Source of the DNA: Sporisorium sorghi
Lineage: Eukaryota; Basidiomycota; Ustilaginomycetes; Ustilaginales; Ustilaginaceae
Reading direction: 5' to 3'
DNA: 64,000 nt
Assembly: GCA_023212695.1 (NCBI GenBank)
Contig: JALCCG010000048.1
Location: forward strand, 1-64,000
Shown here: piece after piece, positions 54,856 to 63,511 of the stretch
Position numbering within the stretch: the first letter of the stretch is position 1
Layout of the letters: each line of letters opens with the position of its first letter
Translations under genes and position numbers: made by a program
Notes under the pieces: model-generated
What the model saw: the letters and a program-made list of their open reading frames with translations, nothing else
What the model was told of the DNA's origin: nothing
The model's database searches: none

Positions 54856-55941
54856 ATGAAGAGAGGAATGTTAGGGGGGCTTATCGTGGCGCTGCTGCTG
54901 GCCCTGACGGCCTGCAACCTCGCCGAAAGTCAAACCGGGGACGCTCAGAAGGGATATGTCGGTCTTGCCATGCCAACCAAATCCTCCGAGCGCTGGGTGG
55001 CTGACGGGAAGAATATGGAGCGGATTTTTCAGGAAAAAGGATATAAAACCGATCTTCAATTTGCCGAAGACGTCATTGAAAATCAGATTTCGCAAATCGA
55101 GAACATGATTACTAAAGGGGTCGACGTTATTGTGATTGCTTCCATTGATGGCAATACGCTGACCGACGTCATTAAGAAGGCCCATGATCAGGGAATCAAG
55201 GTCATTGCATATGACCGGCTGATCCGCAACACCGAGCATTTGAGTTATTATGCCACCTTTGACAATTTTCAGGTCGGGGTTCAGCAAGCTTCCTACATTG
55301 AGAAAAAGCTTGGCTTGAAGGAAGGGAAGGGGCCGTTCAATATTGAGCTGTTCGGCGGATCGCCGGACGATAACAATGCTTACTTCTTCTATGACGGGGC
55401 GATGTCCGTCCTGAAGCCCTACATGGACTCAGGTAAGCTTGTGGTGCGGAGCAAACAGACAACGATGGCCCAGATTGCTACGCTGCGCTGGGACGGTGCG
55501 CTGGCCCAATCGCGGATGGATAACCTGATCAGTGCCAACTATTCCAGCGAAAATCTGGATGCGGTGCTGTCACCCTATGACGGGATCAGCATCGGTATTA
55601 TCTCTTCACTCAAAGGCGTAGGTTATGGAACAACGGGCAAGCCGCTGCCGGTCATTACGGGCCAGGATGCGGAGCTGGCCTCCATCAAGTCGATTGTAGC
55701 CGGTGAACAGACGCAGACCGTGTTTAAGGATACCCGGCAGCTTGCTGAGCAGGCGGTCAAGATGGCGGAGAGTGTGCTGAAGGGACAAGAGGCTGAGGTC
55801 AACGATACCGAATCGTACGACAACGGTATTAAGGTCGTTCCGGCTTATCTCCTGCCGCCTGTATCCGTGGATGCTTCCAACGTGGAGAAAGAGGTTGTGG
55901 AGACGGGATATTACTCGAAGGAAGAAATCGGATTGAAATAG
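54856..55941 (+). CDS. chvE: Multiple-sugar-binding lipoprotein ChvE
   Basis: 361 residues. Lipobox LTAC (Cys20), then [75 protein letters not shown] and [22 protein letters not shown], all diagnostic of ChvE/xylose-type binding proteins. Ligands of the family are xylose, arabinose, galactose or glucose. First gene of the chvE-mmsA-mmsB operon. Confidence 0.9.
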   Translation: MKRGMLGGLIVALLLALTACNLAESQTGDAQKGYVGLAMPTKSSERWVADGKNMERIFQEKGYKTDLQFAEDVIENQISQIENMITKGVDVIVIASIDGNTLTDVIKKAHDQGIKVIAYDRLIRNTEHLSYYATFDNFQVGVQQASYIEKKLGLKEGKGPFNIELFGGSPDDNNAYFFYDGAMSVLKPYMDSGKLVVRSKQTTMAQIATLRWDGALAQSRMDNLISANYSSENLDAVLSPYDGISIGIISSLKGVGYGTTGKPLPVITGQDAELASIKSIVAGEQTQTVFKDTRQLAEQAVKMAESVLKGQEAEVNDTESYDNGIKVVPAYLLPPVSVDASNVEKEVVETGYYSKEEIGLK

Positions 55942-55988
55942 TATCGGGGTCGCTATGAAGAAACAAAACGATGGGAAGGTGAAGCCTT

Positions 55989-57521
55989 ATGTCAGAGTAC
56001 ATTCTTGAAATGCGAAACATTACGAAAGCGTTTCCCGGTGTGAAGGCGCTGGGCAATGTGAACTTGAAGGTGCGCGAGGGCGAGATCCACTCCTTGTGCG
56101 GGGAGAATGGAGCAGGCAAATCGACCCTGATGAAGGTGCTGAGCGGCGTATACCCGCACGGCACGTATGAGGGCGACATTCTGTTCCAAGGCACGGTGTG
56201 TGAATTCAAGGACATCAAGCAAAGCGAGGAACTGGGCATTGTCATCATCCATCAGGAGCTTGCATTGATTCCTTATTTGTCGATTGCCGAGAATATATAT
56301 CTGGGCAACGAACGGGCCGAGAAGGGGATCATGAACTGGAACGAGACCATGACGGGAGCAAGGGAACTGCTGGATATGGTGGGGCTCAGTGAGAATCCGA
56401 ATACGCAGGTTGGCAGCATCGGCGTTGGCAAGCAGCAGCTGGTCGAAATTGCGAAGGCCTTATCCAAGAAGGTGAAGCTGCTTATTCTTGACGAGCCGAC
56501 AGCGGCGCTCAATGAGGACGATAGCGAGAATCTGCTGGAGCTGATGCTGGAGTTCAAGAGGCAGGGGATTTCCTGCATCCTCATCTCCCATAAATTGAAC
56601 GAAGTATCGAAGGTCTCGGACTCTGTCACCATTCTGCGCGATGGTCAAACCATCGAAACGCTGAATATGAAGGGTGGCGAGGTGGACGAGGACCGGATTA
56701 TCCGCGGGATGGTCGGCCGGGATTTGACGAACCGTTATCCGGAGCGGATTCCGAAGATCGGGGAAATTATCCTGGAGATTAAGGACTGGACGGTGTATCA
56801 CGAGCTGCAACCAGGCCGAAAAGTAATTGACAACGTAAGTTTGAATATCCGCCGGGGGGAAGTCGTGGGCATTGCCGGGCTGATGGGCTCCGGCCGGACC
56901 GAGCTTGCGATGAGTATTTTCGGCAGAGCTTACGGCAGGAATATTACCGGGACACTTCAGAAAGACGGCAAGGATATCCGAAATCACTCCATTACCGAGG
57001 CGATAGAGAACGGCTTTGCTTACGTGACGGAGGACCGTAAAGAATACGGCCTGATCCTGATGGACGATATCAAGCGCAACATCTCGCTTACCGGATTGCC
57101 CAAGCTGGCCAGGAACATGGTCATAGATGATCGGGAAGAAATACTTGTGGCGGAGGACATGCGGAAGAAACTCAAGATTAAAACGCCGAACATTCTGCAG
57201 AAGACGGGGAACCTCAGCGGGGGTAACCAGCAGAAGGTGGTCTTGAGCAAATGGATCTATTCCGAGCCGGATATTCTGATTCTGGATGAGCCAACCCGCG
57301 GGATTGACGTCGGGGCGAAATACGAGATTTATGCAATCATCAACCAGCTTGCGAATGAAGGCAAGGGCGTGCTTGTCATTTCCTCGGAGCTGCCCGAAAT
57401 TTTGGGGATCTGCGACCGGATCTATGTCATGAGCGCGGGACGGATGACCGGAGAAGTCAGCAGAGAGCAGGCTTCACAGGAAACCTTGATGAGATACATG
57501 ACCAAGAATGGAGGGGCATAA
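55989..57521 (+). CDS. mmsA: Multiple-sugar ABC importer, duplicated ATP-binding protein
   Basis: 510 residues with two ABC modules. The first has Walker [10 protein letters not shown], signature VGKQQL-type and Walker [12 protein letters not shown]; the second has a degenerate Walker [10 protein letters not shown], signature LSGGNQQK and Walker [13 protein letters not shown]. This is the MmsA/XylG/AraG layout. Starts after GGGAAGGTGAAG, 47 bases after chvE. Confidence 0.92.
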   Translation: MSEYILEMRNITKAFPGVKALGNVNLKVREGEIHSLCGENGAGKSTLMKVLSGVYPHGTYEGDILFQGTVCEFKDIKQSEELGIVIIHQELALIPYLSIAENIYLGNERAEKGIMNWNETMTGARELLDMVGLSENPNTQVGSIGVGKQQLVEIAKALSKKVKLLILDEPTAALNEDDSENLLELMLEFKRQGISCILISHKLNEVSKVSDSVTILRDGQTIETLNMKGGEVDEDRIIRGMVGRDLTNRYPERIPKIGEIILEIKDWTVYHELQPGRKVIDNVSLNIRRGEVVGIAGLMGSGRTELAMSIFGRAYGRNITGTLQKDGKDIRNHSITEAIENGFAYVTEDRKEYGLILMDDIKRNISLTGLPKLARNMVIDDREEILVAEDMRKKLKIKTPNILQKTGNLSGGNQQKVVLSKWIYSEPDILILDEPTRGIDVGAKYEIYAIINQLANEGKGVLVISSELPEILGICDRIYVMSAGRMTGEVSREQASQETLMRYMTKNGGA

Positions 57522-57523
57522 GC

Positions 57524-58690
57524 ATGGAGACACTCAAGAAAATGTTTAAAAACAACATCCGTCAATACGGGATGATCATCGCCCTTGTTGTCATTATGAT
57601 ATTTTTTCAGATGATAACGGGAGGGCTACTGCTGGAGCCGATTAACATCACGAATCTGATTCTCCAGAACAGCTACATCCTCGTACTGGCCATAGGTATG
57701 GTGCTTGTCATCATTACGGGTCATATTGATTTGTCGGTCGGTTCGGTAGCCGCCTTCGTCGGAGCTGTTGCAGCGATCATGATGGTCGATATGCAGCTGC
57801 ATCCGGTCATTGCCGTGCTCGTATCCTTGATTGTCGGCGGCCTGATCGGGGCTTGGCAGGGATTCTGGGTGGCTTATGTGAGGATACCGGCGTTTATCGT
57901 AACCCTGGCGGGCATGCTTTTGTTCCGCGGACTGACGATGATTGTACTGGAGGGCCAATCCATTGCGCCGTTTCCGGGAGGCTTCCAGAAGCTGAGCTCC
58001 GGCTTTATTCCGGATTTCGGCAACACAGGTACCAATCTAGTCGCGATTCTGGCGGGCATCATCTTTACGGTTATTTTCCTGATTAATGAGCTGCGGGAGC
58101 GAAAATCGCATAAAAAATACAACTTCGAGGTACTGCCAAGCGGCTTGTTTCTCCTGAAGCTGGTGCTCATCGCAGCGGTAATTAATGCCTTTACGTATAT
58201 GCTGGCAAGTTACGCCGGTTTGCCCAATATTCTGATTCTGCTGCTGGTGCTCATTATCATCTATTCCTTCGTGATGAACAAAACCGTGATGGGCCGTCAC
58301 ATTTATGCGCTTGGTGGCAATGAGAAGGCAGCGGCCCTGTCCGGGGTGAAGACCAAGAAGGTCACGTTCTGGGTATTCGTCAACATGGGCGTGATGGCAG
58401 CGATTTCCGGTTTGATTTTTGCTGCTCGCTTGAATGCTGCGACACCGAGAGCGGGCACGAACTTTGAGCTGGATGCTATCGCAGCGAGTTTCATCGGCGG
58501 AGCCTCCGCTACCGGCGGGATCGGGACGGTCTTCGGCGCGATCATCGGAGGACTCGTTATGGGCGTACTTAATAACGGGATGTCACTCGTAGGCCTCGGT
58601 ATCGACTGGCAGCAAGGCATCAAGGGTTTGGTTCTCCTCGCGGCAGTAGCCTTCGATATCTATAACAAAAAGAAGAGCAGTGCCGCTTAA
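57524..58690 (+). CDS. mmsB: Multiple-sugar ABC importer, permease
   Basis: 388 residues with about ten membrane segments, of the MmsB/XylH/GguB family. IITGHIDLSVGSVAAFVGAVAAIMM and AARLNAATPRAGTNFELDAIAASFIGGASATGGIGTVFGA are family signatures. Two bases after mmsA, SD GGAGGGG. Last gene of the operon; a GCTGATC/GATCAGC repeat follows at 58719-58758. Confidence 0.92.
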   Translation: METLKKMFKNNIRQYGMIIALVVIMIFFQMITGGLLLEPINITNLILQNSYILVLAIGMVLVIITGHIDLSVGSVAAFVGAVAAIMMVDMQLHPVIAVLVSLIVGGLIGAWQGFWVAYVRIPAFIVTLAGMLLFRGLTMIVLEGQSIAPFPGGFQKLSSGFIPDFGNTGTNLVAILAGIIFTVIFLINELRERKSHKKYNFEVLPSGLFLLKLVLIAAVINAFTYMLASYAGLPNILILLLVLIIIYSFVMNKTVMGRHIYALGGNEKAAALSGVKTKKVTFWVFVNMGVMAAISGLIFAARLNAATPRAGTNFELDAIAASFIGGASATGGIGTVFGAIIGGLVMGVLNNGMSLVGLGIDWQQGIKGLVLLAAVAFDIYNKKKSSAA

Positions 58691-58718
58691 TTTAAATGAT
58701 GGCATCAGATCGTAAAAT

Positions 58719-58771
58719 GGCTGATCTTGGGCAGACGAGTGTCGCTGCCCATGGATCAGCCATTTTTTTGC
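58719..58771. terminator. Terminator after mmsB
   Basis: AAATGGCTGATC...GATCAGCCATTTTTTT: AAATGGCTGATC (from about 58716) pairs with GATCAGCCATTT (to about 58767), followed by T residues. On the minus strand, AAATGG... gives a weaker tail for the convergent permease gene. Confidence 0.8.
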
Positions 58772-58778
58772 GTACAGG

Positions 58779-59507
58779 TTACATCTTAATTGTCACTCTT
58801 CGGGTTATCAGTCGGATCAGAATAAGCGTTATCAGAATGACAACGAGGGAGCCAATAAGAGAAACTGGCAGCGTGACGGAAAGGTCTGTTGTGACCGGCA
58901 GCCACTGTTCCCATATGGAAGAGAGCTCGAATTGCCACAATGCATCCATGAAGCTGATCAACACGAGGGCTACGGCGATCATCCCCAAGCCGCGAATCCA
59001 GCCAAACCGGTAAAATCCGGATCCGATCATCCATCCCATCAGATAATAGATCAAGATTTGCACGCCGAAGGAGACAAGTGTCAGCAGCCAGCTGTTATCA
59101 AACGTCTGCAGCAGCGAAGTACTTCCCGCATCTTGCGATGCAAACATCAAGGCAATCTGCTGAATCAGAGCTGTGACAACCGGAAATGCCAGGGATAGAT
59201 AGACGGCCGCCAAGGCAGCTCCATTAAAGAATTCCTTGCGCGTAATCCCGTGTCTTACGTAATAGCTAAGAAAGCTGTAGGCCGAAATAATGCCGATAAC
59301 GAGCATAAATCCTTTGGTTGAGCGGTAAGCGATGGAGAAGAAGTCCTCCTCCGTGAATCCTTCGCGAACATTGACACCGATGCTGGAGCCGATGCCGACT
59401 CCAAAATAGATCAGCAGCACAATAGATAGAAATCCCAACGCCCAGCTGCCTTGCTGCACAAACATATCTCTCGCTACTTTGGTTACGGCCGAAGACGTCT
59501 TATTCAT
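58779..59507 (-). CDS. ABC transporter permease of a YtrA-regulated operon
   Basis: 242 residues with about six membrane segments (GFLSIVLLIYFGVGIG, FMLVIGIISAYSFLSYYVRHGITRKEFFNG, and others). The ARHGITRKEFFNG-like stretch is typical of antibiotic-type ABC-2 permeases in GntR-controlled operons. The start overlaps the end of the ATPase gene by four bases. Substrate unknown. Confidence 0.8.
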   Translation of the reverse strand: MNKTSSAVTKVARDMFVQQGSWALGFLSIVLLIYFGVGIGSSIGVNVREGFTEEDFFSIAYRSTKGFMLVIGIISAYSFLSYYVRHGITRKEFFNGAALAAVYLSLAFPVVTALIQQIALMFASQDAGSTSLLQTFDNSWLLTLVSFGVQILIYYLMGWMIGSGFYRFGWIRGLGMIAVALVLISFMDALWQFELSSIWEQWLPVTTDLSVTLPVSLIGSLVVILITLILIRLITRRVTIKM

Positions 59508-60382
59508 GCGGTGTATTCCTCCCCCGTAAGATGGATAAACAAGTCCTGGAGCGAGATCGGACCGAGCTCAAGTCCAGCACGGCGTGCGGCGATTAGAGAT
59601 TCCTCGCTTAACTCCCCGTAGATCATGACGGATTTCGTAGAGCCGAGCTGCTGTACGTTGAGCACGTTCATGCCCCGGATGAATTCATCCACTTTTGCCG
59701 CCATACCTGTAATGGATACGCCCCTGGATGTGAGGCTTTCGTAGTCCTCGTGCAGCACCAATCGGCCTTTATGAATGATAATGACTTCTTCAAACAAATA
59801 GTCCATTTCAGAGACCAGGTGGGTGGAGAGGATGAACGTCCGAGGGTGACGCGCTTGATCCTCCAACAGCTCCCGGTAAAAAATTTCACGAGTCGGCGCA
59901 TCCATTCCGAGATAAACTTCGTCCAGAATGGTAACGGGTGATCGGCTGGCGAGACCGATGCATACGTTAAAGGCGGATTGCATCCCTTTGGAGAGCTGCT
60001 TCAGCTGTTTATTCAGGGGCAAATTGAATTTACGGGCAAGCTCAAGGCCATAATCGATATCAAAGTGAGGCCGGTATCTGGCTATCGATTCAAATGTTGA
60101 TTTTATTTTGTCCGACTCGTCTTTATAGTCAACATCGTAGATGAAGGAGATTTCCTTCATCATGTTTGCATTTTCGAAGGGCACCTCGCCGCCAATCGTA
60201 ACCGATCCCGAGGAGGGCGTGCGATAGGAAGCCAGGACGGACAGAAGCGAGGTTTTACCTGCGCCATTGCGCCCGAGGAGACCGTAAATTTTGCCTGCCG
60301 GGAGAGAGAAGGAAACATTCCGGACGGCTTCGACGCCGCCGTATGCCACCGATACGCGGTCAAACTGTACATCAAGATTCAT
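59504..60382 (-). CDS. ABC transporter ATP-binding protein (YtrB-like)
   Basis: About 292 residues. Walker A GRNGAGKTS, signature LSKGMQSA (degenerate) and Walker B VTILDEVYLGMDAP; H-loop STHLVSEM. The altered LDEVYLGMD pattern is usual in YtrB-type ATPases. ATG at 60382 is nine bases after AAGGAAG and overlaps the end of the GntR gene. Works with the following permease. Confidence 0.85.
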   Translation of the reverse strand: MNLDVQFDRVSVAYGGVEAVRNVSFSLPAGKIYGLLGRNGAGKTSLLSVLASYRTPSSGSVTIGGEVPFENANMMKEISFIYDVDYKDESDKIKSTFESIARYRPHFDIDYGLELARKFNLPLNKQLKQLSKGMQSAFNVCIGLASRSPVTILDEVYLGMDAPTREIFYRELLEDQARHPRTFILSTHLVSEMDYLFEEVIIIHKGRLVLHEDYESLTSRGVSITGMAAKVDEFIRGMNVLNVQQLGSTKSVMIYGELSEESLIAARRAGLELGPISLQDLFIHLTGEEYTA

Positions 60383-60758
60383 GGGGGTCACTTCCTTTTA
60401 ACTGGGTTATGATTTGAAAAAGCTCATCCGTGGACAAACCGAGTTTGTATGCTTCCTGCACCATGGGCAATACAAAATCATCTGCAAATGCGCTCATCCT
60501 CGTTTGGAGCAGCTTCTCTTTCGCTCCTTCTGCAACAAACATGCCGACACCTCGCTTTTTGTAAATAAGTCCGGAATCAACGAGGAGGTTGATCCCTTTC
60601 AGCACTGTGATGTGATTGATTTTGTAAAATTGGGACAGCTGCGTTGTGGAGGGAACCTGTTCACCTTCAAGCAATTGATCGTTTACGATCTGGTCCTCGA
60701 TCTTCTCCTTGATTTGGATGAACAGGGGCTTGTTATCCGGATGTACGGTACCGCTCAA
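60372..60758 (-). CDS. GntR-family regulator, YtrA subgroup
   Basis: 128 residues. Winged helix: PLFIQIKEKIEDQIVNDQLLEGEQVPSTTQLSQFYKINHITVLKGINLLVDSGLIYKKRGVGMFV; then a short dimerisation tail as in YtrA. TTG start after GGCGGTGA. It heads the operon and probably represses it at the palindrome overlapping its promoter. Such systems in Bacillus answer to cell-wall antibiotics. Confidence 0.88.
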   Translation of the reverse strand: MSGTVHPDNKPLFIQIKEKIEDQIVNDQLLEGEQVPSTTQLSQFYKINHITVLKGINLLVDSGLIYKKRGVGMFVAEGAKEKLLQTRMSAFADDFVLPMVQEAYKLGLSTDELFQIITQLKGSDPHES

Positions 60759-60792
60759 TAAGAATCACCGCCTTGCTTTCATGGCTTGTTAA

Positions 60793-60845
60793 GGTTATAT
60801 GCTTATATATATGACTATATAACCAGAATGTGAATGGGATGTCAA
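60793..60845 (-). promoter_or_regulatory. Promoter and operator of the GntR/ABC operon
   Basis: On the minus strand TTGACA (60840-60845), 17-base spacer, TTATAT (60817-60822). The -10 lies inside one arm of an inverted repeat (GGTTATAT at 60793-60800, ATATAACC at 60817-60824), so a repressor there would block RNA polymerase. Confidence 0.75.
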
Positions 60846-60870
60846 GCACGCCTGCGAAATATCGTTGAAC

Positions 60871-60907
60871 AAAAAAAAGAAGACCCATGTTCAATACATG
60901 AGCCTTC
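60871..60907 (-). terminator. Terminator of the M15 peptidase gene
   Basis: Read on minus: GAAGGCTCATGT, loop ATTGA, ACATGGGTCTTC, then eight T residues; two wobbles. Confidence 0.8.
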
Positions 60908-60935
60908 TATCGATACCCTCTTATTTTTGTATTTC

Positions 60936-61532
60936 TCATTTTGTTGCTTCCAAATATTCATGGGATTCCACAGGAGGGAGCTTGCCCCGTTTCAAATCCC
61001 GTATCGTCAGTCCGAAATCGATTTGCAGATGCGGATAATCGGGAAAGTTGGCCCAATCGCCGCCCCACTGGAAGCCTAAATGTTTTGCAATCTCCACAAC
61101 CTCCATCCAGTCAGCCTTGCCGTTTCCGTTCCCGTCATATTCCATGTCCCAGATGACGCTGCCGTCCTTTTGCTTCAGCGCAAAATCAATGGCTAAGCCA
61201 TAATTATGCAGTGATTCGCCTGCCTTGGCGTTGGTCACTATATTGCCCGCTGTACTGCGGCCCTGATTGTAAATTCGGGTCTGTTCCTCATGGCTTCGGT
61301 ACCCATCGGTAATGACGATCGTAATTCCTTTTTCCTTGGTGAGACGGACGAGTTCGTTCTTTTGCTGTAACACGTAGGGGTGGAGCTGGGTAACTTTAGG
61401 GGTTTCTTTATGATTAAAATCAAAATCGAGATCGTTGAAAATTCCCGGTATCGAGGTTTGCAGCTGCATATAAAATATGGCAAGTAATAGGGCAACAATA
61501 AGGAATAGTGTCGTTTTTTTGCGTTTAATCAT
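60936..61532 (-). CDS. M15-family peptidoglycan peptidase (CwlK-like)
   Basis: 198 residues. Basic N-terminus and membrane anchor ([16 protein letters not shown]), linker, then a peptidase M15 zinc domain: ITDGYRSHEEQTRIYNQGR, SLHNYGLAIDF (first His and Asp ligands) and PDYPHLQID (third ligand). Family members cut L-Ala-D-Glu or D-Ala-D-Ala bonds in cell-wall peptides. Probably extracytoplasmic and membrane-tethered. Monocistronic. Confidence 0.88.
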   Translation of the reverse strand: MIKRKKTTLFLIVALLLAIFYMQLQTSIPGIFNDLDFDFNHKETPKVTQLHPYVLQQKNELVRLTKEKGITIVITDGYRSHEEQTRIYNQGRSTAGNIVTNAKAGESLHNYGLAIDFALKQKDGSVIWDMEYDGNGNGKADWMEVVEIAKHLGFQWGGDWANFPDYPHLQIDFGLTIRDLKRGKLPPVESHEYLEATK

Positions 61533-61727
61533 GCGGATTCTTTAATCTACCTACTTTCGTGCTTGGCGTAAGGTCACTCGTAACTTCAGTCATCCTCTAT
61601 TATATCGGCATCCCGCCCTGTGATCCAGCAGAGCTGCCTGATGACCATATATCAACATGAATAGAAATTCATGGTTGAACACATTCTATTCGTAAAACGG
61701 ACGCTATCCGAAAAAAGGGGAATCGTG

Positions 61728-62255
61728 ATGAGTCATATTCAAAACATGTCCATGAGACTTAACCAGCTATCCAGCCAATTGACCGCTGCAGGGCAGAACG
61801 GCCGTTTGGATGAAGTTGGGTTGATTGTCAGCGAGCTCAGCCAGCTCTACACCGAGCTTCAGAACTTGCAGGCTGCGGTTACATCTGAAACCTCTTCCTC
61901 CGCCCGGCAGGAGCTGGTGAATTGTCGTATCGTGCTGCACGGCATGATGGATGCTGTGCAGGATATCCGAACTGCTACGGCGGAGCAGTATCGGCAGGTG
62001 CTGGGCGAGAACAAAACGGTGTTTGAGCAGCTGGATGAGGCCGCTCAACAAAGCGAATATTCGCAAGCCTATCAATATCGTCTGGCGTTTAAGCAGATGG
62101 ATGAAGTCAGCCAGCATCTCCATCAGCTGGATGGATCGATGCTGGATACGGGATATCAGCTCGAGCGGGGAGTGATGGCTGGTGACACTCTGAACGGAGC
62201 CGTCCAGAGTGAGGATTTGACCCTTGGTACAGACGAGGGTGGAGCCATGATGTAA
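61728..62255 (+). CDS. Helical protein of unknown function
   Basis: About 175 residues, nearly all predicted alpha-helical and Gln-rich (MSMRLNQLSSQLTAAG, VSELSQLYTELQNLQAAV, EQYRQVLGENKTVFEQLDEAAQQ, KQMDEVSQHLHQLDGS). No signal peptide or membrane segment. ATG at 61728 follows GGGG; an upstream open stretch to 61671 has no ribosome site. I do not recognise the family. Confidence 0.6.
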   Translation: MSHIQNMSMRLNQLSSQLTAAGQNGRLDEVGLIVSELSQLYTELQNLQAAVTSETSSSARQELVNCRIVLHGMMDAVQDIRTATAEQYRQVLGENKTVFEQLDEAAQQSEYSQAYQYRLAFKQMDEVSQHLHQLDGSMLDTGYQLERGVMAGDTLNGAVQSEDLTLGTDEGGAMM

Positions 62256-62405
62256 GAGAGAGCGGACTGCACGCGAAAGAGTGTGTCCCCGTGCTGCAGA
62301 TTTGGAAGGTATCCGCATGTCATGTCCTGCGGAGAGTTTAGGACCCGAATTGCGATAAGAGCGAGTGCGTTAACCGCTGAATTCTGGAAAGAGTGTTCTC
62401 CAGTA

Positions 62406-62448
62406 AAGCTGCAGATCCTGCCACAGGATACTGGCAGCTTCTTTTTTT
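62406..62448 (+). terminator. Terminator after the helical protein gene
   Basis: AAGCTGC pairs with GCAGCTT and encloses ATCCTG/CAGGAT; seven T residues follow. Confidence 0.85.
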
Positions 62449-62455
62449 AGGATTG

Positions 62456-62503
62456 AAAGAAAACTCTTTTTTAATATATAATTAAGGAGAAAATATTCTT
62501 TTT
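62456..62503. promoter_or_regulatory. Repeated near-palindromes before the RpiR gene
   Basis: AAGAAAACTCTTTTTT (about 62457-62472) and AGAAAATATTCTTTTT (62488-62503) are two similar imperfect palindromes spaced about three helix turns apart, candidate binding sites for the RpiR regulator. Confidence 0.3.
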
Positions 62504-62535
62504 GTGTTAGTTTAGAGAGAAATGAGGGACGTGGC

Positions 62536-63405
62536 ATGGCAAGAGTAGGCCCGAGACTGAATCAATCCAATACACTGCTGATGATATCCAGCATCTATTC
62601 TTCTCTGACCAAGACGGAGAAGAAAGTAGCTGATTATGTAAAAGCTTATCCGGAAGAAACGGTACTGGCAACTGTAACGGATTTGTCCGAGAAAGCGGGA
62701 GTTGGCGAGACCTCCGTCATCCGATTTTGCCGCAAATTAGGATTCAGGGGCTTTCATGAGTTTAAGCTCTCGGTGGCGCAGGATCTGGTGGATCGCCCTC
62801 CGTCTGTGATCGATACCTCCATCGATGAGCAGGATGACATGATGACCGTTGCCCGCAAGCTGACGTTGCAGCATGAGATTCTGCTGAAGAACACGCTGGA
62901 TCTGGTCAATACGGATAATCTGAAAATGGCGGTGGATAAGCTGTTAGCCGCAAACAAAGTGTATGTCTATGGCGTGGGTTCATCCGGTATAACGGCCCTG
63001 GATTTGCACTATCAGCTGATGAGACTGGGGTTGAATGTGGAAGCGCACCGGGACTCGCACATTATTGCGATGTCGGCTTCTTTGCTGAAGAAAGGGGATC
63101 TGGTTTTTGCGATTTCGACTTCAGGCAGTACGCGCGATCTGGTCGATCCAGTGAAGGAAGCGAAGAAGAATGGCGCGGATGTCATCTGCTTGACCGGTCA
63201 TCTCCGTTCTCCGATTGCCACTTACGCCGACACGGTTCTTCTGGTGTCTTCACGCGAAATGCCGACGGAGGGCGGGGCGCTGGCGACAAAATTCATGCAG
63301 ACGTATATGCTGAACATTCTGACCACGCTCTTAACGATGAAAAAGGTGGATGCCTCAGAGTCGCTGGAGAAAACCGCGAGGTCGGTTGTAGATAAGCTGT
63401 ACTAG
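62536..63405 (+). CDS. MurR/RpiR-family regulator
   Basis: 289 residues. HTH_6 domain (LTKTEKKVADYVKAYPEETVLATVTDLSEKAGVGETSVIRFCRKLGFRGFHEFK) and a sugar-phosphate-binding SIS domain (YGVGSSGITALDLHYQLMRLG, FAISTSGSTRDLVD). Regulators of this family govern genes for amino-sugar or other sugar phosphates. It precedes a ROK kinase gene by 106 bases, likely in one operon. Confidence 0.9.
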   Translation: MARVGPRLNQSNTLLMISSIYSSLTKTEKKVADYVKAYPEETVLATVTDLSEKAGVGETSVIRFCRKLGFRGFHEFKLSVAQDLVDRPPSVIDTSIDEQDDMMTVARKLTLQHEILLKNTLDLVNTDNLKMAVDKLLAANKVYVYGVGSSGITALDLHYQLMRLGLNVEAHRDSHIIAMSASLLKKGDLVFAISTSGSTRDLVDPVKEAKKNGADVICLTGHLRSPIATYADTVLLVSSREMPTEGGALATKFMQTYMLNILTTLLTMKKVDASESLEKTARSVVDKLY

Positions 63406-63511
63406 TGAATCGATCCCCGGAATCGATTCACATACGCGCTTAGGGGTGCCGGACAGAAGGAGCTATTGGATTTTTGATCATAAAAGGGAGTGAAGGGAGT
63501 GTTTCCTGGCG

